The notes beneath the pieces were generated by a model. It was not told where the DNA came from. It worked only from the letters and a program-made list of their open reading frames with translations, and did no database searches. The position numbers and the translations under genes are program-made. Shown piece by piece: positions 26,657-35,040 of a DNA stretch of 64,000 bases. Origin of the DNA: Gammaproteobacteria bacterium (GTDB lineage Bacteria; Pseudomonadota; Gammaproteobacteria; Pseudomonadales; Halieaceae); the NCBI GenBank assembly GCA_030426545.1, contig JAUHYL010000006.1, forward strand, positions 39,168 through 103,167. The letters are read 5' to 3'. The first letter of the stretch is position 1. Each line of letters starts with the position of its first letter.

Positions 26657-27765
26657 CGGCGCCACCACCTGGGTGGTCGCACCAGCAACACCAGCACCGC
26701 GGCCTGCACTGCGTACGCGCTCCACAAACCGGGAAAGGCGTCTAACCGGCCCTGTTCCATCAGGGTGCGCAATATGCTCACCAGGCTAAAGAGGACGATG
26801 TAAGCCAGAACGGCGCCGGTAAAGGTACGAAAACGAGACTCACGAGGTGCGGTGCGCGCCAGTGGCACCGCGATCAGCGCTAGCAACAGCGTGGCAACCG
26901 GCGTGGTAATGCGCCACTGGTATTCGGCCACGTCCTTGGGCTCGGTGGAATCTGCCAGGTTGGCCGTTGTTTCGGCTTTGCGCCGGTACTTTTCACGCGC
27001 TTCTTCGTCGGGCAGGCGCACCACCAGCTCACCGAACTTCACGGTCACGTCGCGCCGCTTATCGTTGTCCAGCAGGTAGTGGTAACCGTTGTAGAAACTC
27101 GCCTGAAAACCCTTACCTGGATTCAGCGTTGGCATGGCGGCACTTTCCGCGACGATGATTTCAGTGCGTGCCTGCTCGTCGTGATCCTTCTGCAAAAATA
27201 CGCCGTGGTGCAGGCCTCGTTCCAGATCCAGATCTTTTGCGATAAACGTGTAGTCGGAATTGCCCATGTTGAGAAATTCCCCGGCGGCCATGCGCTTGAG
27301 GTCAAACTGCGCTTCCGCCTGTGACTCCAGCGCATAGCTGGTGCGGTACGCCCAGGGTCTGCCCAGCGTGGAGATAATCCCGGTAATCAGCGCAATGACA
27401 AGGGCAAGTTTCAGCACCGCCTCCAGTATGCGTGCCCGGCTCACGCCGGCCGCGTAGAACGCGCTCATTTCCGAATCCCTATACAGGCGGCCGATGGCGG
27501 ACAGGATGGAAAAGAAAAATGCCGAAGGCAGCAGAATTTCCAGCGTGATGACGGTACTCAGGCCGATCAATTTGAAAGCGGTGACCATGTCCATCTGCCC
27601 GGCGGCTGCCAGCGATAGTTGGCGCGCTGCCGAGAAGCCCATGTAAACGAGCACCAACAGCCCCAGCCCGGCAGCGAAGGGGCGCAATATTTCCAGGCTG
27701 ATGTGACGATCGATGATCAACGGGCGTGGGAGTCCTGTGCAGGTTGGGTAGTGCGCAGGCGCCAT
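26653..27765 (-). CDS. lptF: LptF-like permease of the LPS export system
   Basis: A protein of 370 residues in the same YjgP/YjgQ family as its partner. It has hydrophobic helices at both ends, the loop SEMSAFYAAGVSRARILE (the conserved coupling segment near residue 100), and periplasmic strands with NSDYTFIAKDLDLERG. It pairs with LptG as the permease core of the Lpt exporter. ATG at 27765 is used here. A TTG at 27720, giving a start like LIIDRHISLE, matches the usual LptF N-terminus better and may be real. It is divergent from the sulfotransferase gene at 27983. Confidence 0.85.
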   Translation of the reverse strand: MAPAHYPTCTGLPRPLIIDRHISLEILRPFAAGLGLLVLVYMGFSAARQLSLAAAGQMDMVTAFKLIGLSTVITLEILLPSAFFFSILSAIGRLYRDSEMSAFYAAGVSRARILEAVLKLALVIALITGIISTLGRPWAYRTSYALESQAEAQFDLKRMAAGEFLNMGNSDYTFIAKDLDLERGLHHGVFLQKDHDEQARTEIIVAESAAMPTLNPGKGFQASFYNGYHYLLDNDKRRDVTVKFGELVVRLPDEEAREKYRRKAETTANLADSTEPKDVAEYQWRITTPVATLLLALIAVPLARTAPRESRFRTFTGAVLAYIVLFSLVSILRTLMEQGRLDAFPGLWSAYAVQAAVLVLLVRPPRWWRR

Positions 27766-27982
27766 TGTACATGAAGCCCCGTCTGTGCAGCGCTATCTGT
27801 GACGCGCGTAGGCCAGGAAAAGCGTCAGGGCGCGGGGTATCGCCAAAACCCCTGTGAGAGAGCCAATTTGCGTACAAGTACCAGAGAAGAACTGGTCGCT
27901 CTCTGGCCAATTTGGGGCGCTTGGCGCATAATTGCTCGCCTTGCACGACGCCCCCTGCACCCTCCCACGAGACCCTGTAGCG

Positions 27983-28915
27983 ATGCTTAATCTGAGCGAT
28001 GGCGTGAAGAAAGCGCTGATACTCATACCGACCCAAGCCATGCCCGCAAAAACACGGGTCGCACTGCGGCGCAAGCAGTTGGCGAAGCTTGAGCTGGCCA
28101 AGGCTCACGCGGCAAATTTTCTGATCATCGGCCATCCCAAGAGCGGCAATACCTGGCTCAAGGTGATGATCTCGCGCCTGTACCAGTTGCGTTACAACCT
28201 GCCGGAATCAAAGCTGATTAACACCGACGAATTTGCGCGCAAGATCCCGGAGATTCCGCGCCTGGCGGCCACCAACGGGTATTACAGCTACGAAGGGGAA
28301 GTCGGCAAGCTCCTTGCTGCCGGTGCGGCGGACAACCCGTTGCGGCACAAGCCGGTGCTGTTTCTGGCGCGCAACCCCATTGATATTGCTGTTTCCTGGT
28401 ATCACCAGTTCACCAAGCGGCAGTCTCGCGCGAAGCAGGAGTTGATCAATCACTGGATAGACAACCCCATCGACAGGCACAGCGTGCAGATGTGGGAGTT
28501 TGTGCGCCACTCCGACATCGGTCTGCCGGCCCTGATCGAGTACCAGAATACCTGGGTACGCAATATTGCCGATCTCCCGCACGGATTGCTGACCCGTTAC
28601 GAGGACCTGCGCGCCGAGCCGGTGGCGACTCTGCATGCGATTACTCAGCATATGGGCGAAGATTTCAGTACAGACGAAGTGCGTGCAGCGGTGGAGTGGG
28701 GTTCCTTCGATAACCTGCAATCACTGGAAACCAGGGGCACCTTCAGCCAGGGCGGTATGAAGCTGGTCAACCGGGACGACCCTTCAACCTATAAAGTCCG
28801 CCGCGGCAAAGTCGGCGGTTACCGCGAGGATTTTGATGCCGGGCAGGTAGCCGAGTTAGAGGCGTTGGTGCGCGACAACATCCTTCCTGAACTCGGATAC
28901 TGCCAGCAGGACTGA
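27983..28915 (+). CDS. Sulfotransferase (SULT-like), divergent copy
   Basis: A 310-residue protein of the Sulfotransfer_1 superfamily. The 5'-phosphosulfate loop is GHPKSGNTWLKVMIS near residue 51 and the 3'-phosphate segment is RNPIDIAVSWYH near residue 130. Near the C-terminus, TYKVRRGKVGGYREDF matches the conserved RKGxxGDW-type block that closes over PAPS. It would transfer sulfate from PAPS to an acceptor. Its P-loop keeps the standard PKSGNTW, unlike the three other copies in this window. It is followed by an ELM1-family gene (14-base gap), suggesting a joint pathway. The acceptor is unknown. Confidence 0.87.
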   Translation: MLNLSDGVKKALILIPTQAMPAKTRVALRRKQLAKLELAKAHAANFLIIGHPKSGNTWLKVMISRLYQLRYNLPESKLINTDEFARKIPEIPRLAATNGYYSYEGEVGKLLAAGAADNPLRHKPVLFLARNPIDIAVSWYHQFTKRQSRAKQELINHWIDNPIDRHSVQMWEFVRHSDIGLPALIEYQNTWVRNIADLPHGLLTRYEDLRAEPVATLHAITQHMGEDFSTDEVRAAVEWGSFDNLQSLETRGTFSQGGMKLVNRDDPSTYKVRRGKVGGYREDFDAGQVAELEALVRDNILPELGYCQQD

Positions 28916-28929
28916 CGGGGCGAGTGACC

Positions 28930-30033
28930 ATGCCGGCTCCCACCACCTGGGTGATCCTCAGCGATAAACGCGGAGACAATGGTCAGGTAGAGACCATCGT
29001 AGAAGCGCTGCCCTGGCCGGTTGAACACAAATACGTGCATATGAAGCCCGAGTGGGTGCTGGGCAAACCAAAGTATCGGCCCTCGCTGGATCATCTCGAC
29101 AGGAGTCAGTCCGATCCGCTGGAAGGCCCCTGGCCGGATCTGATCATTACCGTCGGACGGCGCCCTTCCATGGTGGCGCTCTGGGTGCGCAAACAGTCGG
29201 GCAATCACACGAGGATTGTATTGGTGGGCAAGCCCTCCGGTTACATGCTGGATTTTTCACTGGTGATTGCCAGCGCCGAAAACCAGATGCCGCCCATGCA
29301 CAATTTCCTGCCCACCACACTGCCCTTGATGCGCATTCAACCCGAGGATGTCGCGGCAGAGGCGGCGGCGTGGCGCGATCGCTTTGCGCCGCTTAGAAAA
29401 CCGCTGATCGCCATACTCATCGGCGGTGAGACCAACCCGTTTATTATGAACCGCAAAGTGGCGCACAAACTCGTAGCGACCGCGCGCTGGGTCGTGGACG
29501 AACTGGGTGGCACGCCCTATATCACCACCAGCCGGCGTACCACTCCGGAAGTGCTGGAGATTCTGCGCACCGCGCTACCTGACGAGGCGGTGTACTTTGA
29601 ATGGTCCGCCGATGCTGAGGACAATCCCTATCGCGCTCTGTTGGGCAGCGCGGATGGTTTTATTGTGACTGCGGACAGTATTTCCATGATGGTGGAGGTT
29701 ATCTACCTGCGCAAACCACTGGCAATTTTTCCACTCCCTGGCGGCCCCCTGGGCACCCTCGATCAATTGCGTCGTTCACTGGCTCACTGGTTGTTTAATC
29801 CCAAACAGGATTCCGCATTAGATCGGCTGCGGCATTCGCTTGCGCGAGGGGTGTACTACATCGATTACTTCAAAATTCTGTGCGCCACACGCGACTTTCG
29901 GGCTTTTCACCGACTGCTGGTGGATGAAGGGCTGGCGGTGTGGGCCGGGCAGGCGTTTACGCAGCCTGCCAGGCAGTTGCCGGACGATGTGGGTACCGTG
30001 GTCGATCGAATCCAGCGTCTGTTTGCGACCTAG
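28930..30033 (+). CDS. ELM1-family (DUF1022) protein, copy 2
   Basis: A protein of about 367 residues. Family features: WVILSDKRGDNGQVETIVEAL at the N-terminus, GPWPDLIITVGRRPSMVALWV, ILIGGETNPFIMNRKVAHKL near residue 165, and NPYRALLGSADGFIVTADSISMMVEVIYLRKP near residue 235. The NPY...AD...V..DS..M..E pattern is shared with the copies at 22739 and 42019. ATG at 28930 has GGGGCG at a good distance; GTG at 28924 is the alternative. It directly follows the sulfotransferase gene. I infer a glycosyltransferase-like role; no biochemical reaction is established for this family. Confidence 0.8.
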   Translation: MPAPTTWVILSDKRGDNGQVETIVEALPWPVEHKYVHMKPEWVLGKPKYRPSLDHLDRSQSDPLEGPWPDLIITVGRRPSMVALWVRKQSGNHTRIVLVGKPSGYMLDFSLVIASAENQMPPMHNFLPTTLPLMRIQPEDVAAEAAAWRDRFAPLRKPLIAILIGGETNPFIMNRKVAHKLVATARWVVDELGGTPYITTSRRTTPEVLEILRTALPDEAVYFEWSADAEDNPYRALLGSADGFIVTADSISMMVEVIYLRKPLAIFPLPGGPLGTLDQLRRSLAHWLFNPKQDSALDRLRHSLARGVYYIDYFKILCATRDFRAFHRLLVDEGLAVWAGQAFTQPARQLPDDVGTVVDRIQRLFAT

Positions 30034-30074
30034 AAAACGGTGTTACCGGTGGCTCGCTGATCGCTGATGCCGCC

Positions 30075-30932
30075 TCAGGGGATACGATAAAACCATGCGC
30101 CCAGCAGTGAATCAGCCGGCGTATCGTCGTAGGGTATGCCGCTTATGAAAAAGTCGTTGGGCACGCCCGGCTCCAGAGGGAAGCTGTTGTCCGCAGCGCC
30201 ACCGCCGAAATGTGCGCCGGGGTCGGCCGGGTCGCGCAGCCTGCCGCTGATCCCGGTGTCTTCAGGGGCAAGCTCGAAGGTGTTGCGCCACCCGTCTGCG
30301 TAAAATCCATCGAGCATGCTGGCTGAGCCAATGTGAGCATCAGGCCCCGGCCCCATCTGGGCGCTGCCGATGTAGTAGTTGGCCAGACTGTTGAAATCCT
30401 CCACGGTGGCCCAGGTCCAGCCGTCCATCAGAAAACCGTTCAGCGTGCCGCCACAGACGCCTGCCGGGCAAACCGCATCAATGGCGCCCCATGTCAGGTT
30501 GGTAAACAGATCCGGTTGCGCCCACTCTTTGCCAGCGGCGACAACCGTATCGGTGATCGCTGCGCCCAGGGGCTGAAAAACCGGCATGATGTAGTACGTT
30601 TTCTGAGTGGCGATGGCATCGACGATGGCCTGGATGCCGTCAGTACCCACATTACTCAGGAAGCAGGAAGGGTCGGTGGAGTCCTCGCAGAAAAAATCGC
30701 CGCCGGCGTTCCAGCGCACAAACTCCCACCCTGGTTGTGGAACTGCGGTAAAGGTGTCATGAAAGTCGGTGTCGGTCACTTCAAAAACGCAGATGCTGTT
30801 CACACTGCAATCGCGGGTTCCACTAACTGAAAGCACCTCGCCGCCCTCTACGACGATAACCGCGAGTTTGCAGCCAGTGATGGATAGCGCGAGCGCAAGT
30901 AACAACAGGGCTTTGTAAACGTTTGCAAGCAT
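30075..30932 (-). CDS. Hypothetical lipoprotein
   Basis: The 285-residue protein begins with a signal peptide ending in a lipobox (LSITGC), so it should be lipid-anchored. The mature region contains several cysteines that could form disulfides (RDCSVNSICVF, FFCEDSTDPSCFL, AVCPAGVCGG). It is rich in aromatic and glycine residues. I do not recognise a family. It lies convergent to the ELM1 gene with 41 bases between stop codons and stands alone. Its promoter should lie in the 260-base region before the M28 peptidase gene. Confidence 0.7.
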   Translation of the reverse strand: MLANVYKALLLLALALSITGCKLAVIVVEGGEVLSVSGTRDCSVNSICVFEVTDTDFHDTFTAVPQPGWEFVRWNAGGDFFCEDSTDPSCFLSNVGTDGIQAIVDAIATQKTYYIMPVFQPLGAAITDTVVAAGKEWAQPDLFTNLTWGAIDAVCPAGVCGGTLNGFLMDGWTWATVEDFNSLANYYIGSAQMGPGPDAHIGSASMLDGFYADGWRNTFELAPEDTGISGRLRDPADPGAHFGGGAADNSFPLEPGVPNDFFISGIPYDDTPADSLLGAWFYRIP

Positions 30933-31192
30933 GTGGTAAACCTCGGTGCATCGGATTATTAGAGTCTGGTATGAGTCGCATCTCGCTCGACCGGTGCACT
31001 ACGGTTCGGCGCTGTAGAGTCAGGTGCGCTGTTGCCGCACCCCTAAGGAAATAGCACATGGAGATGGCTTCTTCAAACTGGAGCGTGTCGCGCATGCCTC
31101 CTATCGGCTAAGCACCTGCCCCGCACGGGTGTTGGCATTTTCGGTACAGGCGCCGTATAGCGTCTATACTGGTGCTTTCATGACGTGATGAG

Positions 31193-32344
31193 ATGAGTCC
31201 GATGATTGTTAGATTGTTGACCGTTTGCGCGCTGCTGTTAGCGCTCAGCGCGTGTTCCCATATCCATACCAAGGTATTGGCTCGCGATGGCCTGGATGGC
31301 CGTAACAATGGCAGTGCCGGGTCTGTGGCGGCGCAGAACCATATCATCGCGCTGTTCCAGTATCTGGGGGTCGACGGCTTGAGCGCCGGTAGTGGAGGAG
31401 ATGCCTACAAGCAAACCTTCAGCAATGGCACGAATGTGGTCGGTATGATCCCCGGAACGGATCTCGCCCACGAGTACGTGGTTATCGGCGCACACTACGA
31501 TCACATAGCGTTCTGTAGCTCGGCCACCCTGGGAGATACCATCTGCAATGGCGCAACGGATAATGCCGCCGGCGTGGGCGCGGCGCTGGACCTTGCGCTG
31601 TACTTTGTGCAACCGGGCAACGAGCCACGTCGCTCTGTGGTATTCGCGCTGTGGGATCGTGAGGAAGATGGCCTGCTCGGCTCATTGCACTACATTGCCA
31701 ACCCACTGGTGCCGCTGTCGAACACGGTTGCGTACATCAACTACGACATCCTTGGTTCAAATCTCTTGCCCAGCCTGCGCAACGTCAGTATCGCAGTCGG
31801 CGCTGAATCGGGCGGTGCTGCCCTGGTAGATGCGGTCGAGACCGCTGCGGCAACGCAGCCACTGGATATTAATCAGTTCAGCGCAGTGTTCGGCCAGAAC
31901 CGCAGCGACTACGCCAATTTTATTGCGGCGGGGATACCTACCGTGTTTTTCACTGACTCTACTGGCCCGTGCTATCACACCTCCGGTGATGATCCCTCGG
32001 TGGTGGACTACGAGAAACTGATCAGGCAGACGCTGATTTCTCTGGAGCTGGCCAAGGAATTGGCGAGCGGTCAACTGACGCCCGTGTTTGACGCTGGCGC
32101 ACCGCTGGCCACTTACGGTGATGCGCAGTCCCTCAACAACCTGATTCAGTTGGCGCTTGTCGATATAAGTCGTTTTACACCGGCGCAGCAGGCCAACATT
32201 ACCGGCTGGGCGTCCACAATGGCGGGCATTGTCGCGGCGGGAGAAGCGGCGTTTGATTCAGGTGATGTGTCTACCATGCTGGGCATTGCGTTGCAGGTAG
32301 TCAGCCTGCTGGCCACCGGCGAATGTGACGGGTTTCTGGAGTAA
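31193..32344 (+). CDS. M28-family zinc metallopeptidase, lipoprotein
   Basis: A protein of 383 residues with signal peptide and lipobox (LALSAC). The zinc-binding residues of M28 aminopeptidases are present in order: AHYDH, the bridging aspartate in NGATDNAAG, the acidic pair in WDREEDGLLGS, Asp in NYDILG and His in CYHTSGDD. Two cysteine pairs may be disulfides. It would remove N-terminal residues from peptides in the periplasm or at the outer membrane. ATG codons at 31193 and 31202 are both possible, and neither has a strong ribosome binding site. It is not obviously linked to its neighbours. Confidence 0.87.
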   Translation: MSPMIVRLLTVCALLLALSACSHIHTKVLARDGLDGRNNGSAGSVAAQNHIIALFQYLGVDGLSAGSGGDAYKQTFSNGTNVVGMIPGTDLAHEYVVIGAHYDHIAFCSSATLGDTICNGATDNAAGVGAALDLALYFVQPGNEPRRSVVFALWDREEDGLLGSLHYIANPLVPLSNTVAYINYDILGSNLLPSLRNVSIAVGAESGGAALVDAVETAAATQPLDINQFSAVFGQNRSDYANFIAAGIPTVFFTDSTGPCYHTSGDDPSVVDYEKLIRQTLISLELAKELASGQLTPVFDAGAPLATYGDAQSLNNLIQLALVDISRFTPAQQANITGWASTMAGIVAAGEAAFDSGDVSTMLGIALQVVSLLATGECDGFLE

Positions 32345-32381
32345 TCGCTGGTTCTGATGCAGTGCGCCGGGCGGACAGCGT

Positions 32382-33008
32382 TCAGCGCATGCCCAACACG
32401 TTCTTCATGAAGTGCGTGCCGAGGCGGCTGATACGTTGCGCTGCAACGGCTACCGGGCTTTGATCCAGGTAATTGAGCTGAACCATTCGCCGTTCACCGA
32501 CGAACTGGGTGTGACCGTGCCAGGAATGATCGGTGCGACGGAAGGCCAGTAGCGTGCCGCCAAGTGGCGCTACCTGTGCGGCATAGTCCTCGATATCACT
32601 CTTGCTGCGCAGCATGCGCAGCTGCCCGTTTTCGTGTTCCCATGTCTCGTTGAAGTACACCAGCACGGTAATGACCTTGCTTTTGTGGTCCGTGTGGATG
32701 TTGCCATCGGTGCGCTCGCAGAACTTGCGTACGGTGACGGTTGTCGGCAGCGAGGCGAGTTCCATGTCGAACTTCTCACCCAGCACCTCGGCAAAGTCCT
32801 GGCTCTGGATTTCGTCCATAAGCTGGCTGAACAGCGGCCCTGCGCTGAGGTTTTCCAGCGCGTGGTTGGCGGCACTGTCGATCTGCGGGTAGTCTGCGTT
32901 TATGCCGGTCAAAGCGTCCGTACTGATGAAGCCGGGCGCCACGAGGTAGTCAAAAGGCTCGGGTTGGACCTGCGCAGAGCGCAACGCATCTAGATTCATG
33001 AGAGACAT
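32382..33008 (-). CDS. 2OG-Fe(II) oxygenase family protein
   Basis: A 208-residue oxygenase. The iron ligands are visible as HTD (NIHTDHKSKVITVLVYFNE), the distal His lies in TDHSWHGHTQFVGERR, and the following arginines could bind 2-oxoglutarate. This family is seen near surface polysaccharide and sulfotransferase genes in marine bacteria, but the substrate is not known to me. It is a different branch from the pair at 8783 and 49057, although the SWH..(R) ending is similar. ATG at 33008 or three codons later is possible. It is divergent from the sulfotransferase pair starting at 33170. Confidence 0.78.
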   Translation of the reverse strand: MSLMNLDALRSAQVQPEPFDYLVAPGFISTDALTGINADYPQIDSAANHALENLSAGPLFSQLMDEIQSQDFAEVLGEKFDMELASLPTTVTVRKFCERTDGNIHTDHKSKVITVLVYFNETWEHENGQLRMLRSKSDIEDYAAQVAPLGGTLLAFRRTDHSWHGHTQFVGERRMVQLNYLDQSPVAVAAQRISRLGTHFMKNVLGMR

Positions 33009-33169
33009 GCACCTAGTTTAATGGCACCGCTGATTCCAGCAAAGCAGGGTGAAGGAGCAAGCCGTGTTAATAGTGCGCTAAATCAAGGCTGCGGCACATG
33101 GGCATTTACGCTAGAATGCGCCGCAATTTCTTTATATATCAAGGGTGTACGCGCAGATGGCTGGCTCAA

Positions 33170-34078
33170 ATGGGTGACAAGGCGCGCGTTGCGTGGCGCC
33201 ACATCATTATGCTGCTTGGCTTCTGGCTGCCGGCAACACGGCGCAAGAAGATCGAGCGCTGGCTGCGCGGGCGCGAGGAGTACAAAAAACTTGAGCGCTG
33301 CGACTGGGTGCTGATGAGCTGGGGGAAATCTGGCCGTACCTGGCTGCGCGTGATGCTGTCGCGGGCGTACACGCTGAAAGCGGGCCTGCCGGCGAGCGAA
33401 CTGCTGGATTTTGATAATCTGAAACACCAGGATGCCAGCCTGCCGGCGGTGTTTTTTACCCACAACAATTATCTCAAGGATTACACGGGTAACCAGACCT
33501 CCAAGCGTCACTTCAAGGGTAAGCGCATCGTGCTACTGGTGCGGGATCCGCGCGATGTGGCCGTTTCGCAGTTTTTCCAGTGGCAGTTTCGCATGCGCCC
33601 CAACAAGAAGTTCATCAACGATTATCCGCCTCACGGCGCCGATATCGACACTTGGGATTTTGTTCTCGACAAGGATGCCGGCGTGCCGCGCATCGTGGAC
33701 TACTTTAATGGCTGGGCGCAGGCTATCCCGGAACTGAAGGATGTGTTGATTGTGCGCTACGAGGATATGCGCAGCGAGCCGGCGAAAGTCCTGGCGGACA
33801 TCCTGTCCTTTACCGGCACTGAAGTCAGCGCGGAGCAGGTCCAGGAAGCGGTGGATTTTGCGGCCTACGAGAACATGAAGAAAATGGAACAGGAGAGCTT
33901 CTTCAAGGGCTCGGGCGCGCGCGTCAAGGCGGCTGACAAGAGCAACCCGCAATCCTTCAAAGTACGCAAGGCCAAGGTCGGCGGTTACCGCGACTACTTT
34001 ACCGACGAGCAGTGCGAGCAGCTTGAGCGCATGGTGGCGGAACTGGATCCGGTTTTCGGCTACGGTAGCCAGGCGTGA
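33170..34078 (+). CDS. Sulfotransferase, GKSGRTW-type, copy A
   Basis: A 302-residue PAPS-dependent sulfotransferase. The P-loop reads WGKSGRTWLRVM (residues about 51-62), where most SULT proteins have PKSGTTW. The 3'-phosphate motif is RDPRDVAVSQFFQW and the C-terminal block is FKVRKAKVGGYRDYF. The start at 33170 is chosen because it aligns residue for residue with the copy at 47223 through WLRGREE at residue 37, although longer in-frame starts exist. It is followed by a paralogue with a four-base GTGA overlap. The acceptor is unknown; context points to a glycolipid or surface glycan. Confidence 0.87.
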   Translation: MGDKARVAWRHIIMLLGFWLPATRRKKIERWLRGREEYKKLERCDWVLMSWGKSGRTWLRVMLSRAYTLKAGLPASELLDFDNLKHQDASLPAVFFTHNNYLKDYTGNQTSKRHFKGKRIVLLVRDPRDVAVSQFFQWQFRMRPNKKFINDYPPHGADIDTWDFVLDKDAGVPRIVDYFNGWAQAIPELKDVLIVRYEDMRSEPAKVLADILSFTGTEVSAEQVQEAVDFAAYENMKKMEQESFFKGSGARVKAADKSNPQSFKVRKAKVGGYRDYFTDEQCEQLERMVAELDPVFGYGSQA

Positions 34079-35013
34079 AGCTCGCTCTGTCCAACCTGCG
34101 TCATGCCGTGCGTATCGGCAAGAAGAAACTGTCACGCCGGTTGTTGCATCTGCGTATGCGCGGTCAGCCGGAGTCCAAGATACTGCAGGCGGAGCGCCGC
34201 TTGCGCGGTGTTGAACAGTACAAAACACTGCGCAACTCAGATGTTATTTTTGTGTCCTTCGGCAAGAGCGGCCGCACCTGGCTGCGTGTGATGGTGTCGC
34301 ACCTCTTTTGCGTGAAGTATCATCTGCCGGAAAACATGATACTCAGCTACGACAATTTTCATGCGTTGAATGCTGCTGTTCCCAAGATCTTTTTTACGCA
34401 CGACAACTACATCAAGGATTACACCGGCGATTTCGATTCAAAGGCGCCGTTCTACGACAAGCCGGTGGTATTGCTGGTGCGCGACCCCCGCGACGTTGCG
34501 GTGTCGCAGTTCTTTCAATGGAAGCATCGCCTCAAGCCCAGTAAGGTGGCGATCAACAACTACCCGCCCAGAGACGCCGAAGTGTCCTTGTTTGACTTCG
34601 TGATGAGCGAGGGGGGCGGCGGTATGGCGGAGGTGGTTCGCTACATGAACCTGTGGGCACGGGAGATGCACAAGGTTGATCGCTTCCTGCTGGTGCGCTA
34701 CGAGGATTTGCGCGCCCGGTCCCATGAACAACTGCGGCGCATGCTGGATTTTATGCAGGTTGATGCAAGCGACGAGCAGGTGAACGCCGCAGTGGAGTAC
34801 TCCTCGTTTGACAACATGAAGAAGATTGAAAGTGGGGCGCAGTCGCGTTTTTCCGGCGGACGCATGAAGCCGCGCGACAAGGACAACCCCGATAGTTTCA
34901 AAGTTCGCCGCGCCAAGGTCGGTGGCTACCGCGATTATTTTACCGACGACGAAGTGGCGGCGATCGATGCGCGCCTTGCCGAAACCCTCGACCCGATGTA
35001 CGAGTACGTCTGA
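34075..35013 (+). CDS. Sulfotransferase, GKSGRTW-type, copy B
   Basis: A protein of 312 residues closely related to its upstream neighbour. It shows FGKSGRTWLRVMVSHLFCVKY, the segment IFFTHDNYIKDYTG shared with the other copies, RDPRDVAVSQFFQW, and FKVRRAKVGGYRDYF near the end. GTG at 34075 overlaps the upstream stop, so translation is probably coupled. Two tandem copies imply sulfation at two positions, redundancy, or a heteromeric enzyme. I cannot choose between these from sequence. Confidence 0.87.
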   Translation: MKLALSNLRHAVRIGKKKLSRRLLHLRMRGQPESKILQAERRLRGVEQYKTLRNSDVIFVSFGKSGRTWLRVMVSHLFCVKYHLPENMILSYDNFHALNAAVPKIFFTHDNYIKDYTGDFDSKAPFYDKPVVLLVRDPRDVAVSQFFQWKHRLKPSKVAINNYPPRDAEVSLFDFVMSEGGGGMAEVVRYMNLWAREMHKVDRFLLVRYEDLRARSHEQLRRMLDFMQVDASDEQVNAAVEYSSFDNMKKIESGAQSRFSGGRMKPRDKDNPDSFKVRRAKVGGYRDYFTDDEVAAIDARLAETLDPMYEYV

Positions 35014-35040
35014 TCCACCCCTGCGGTGAGCAGTCGGCCG

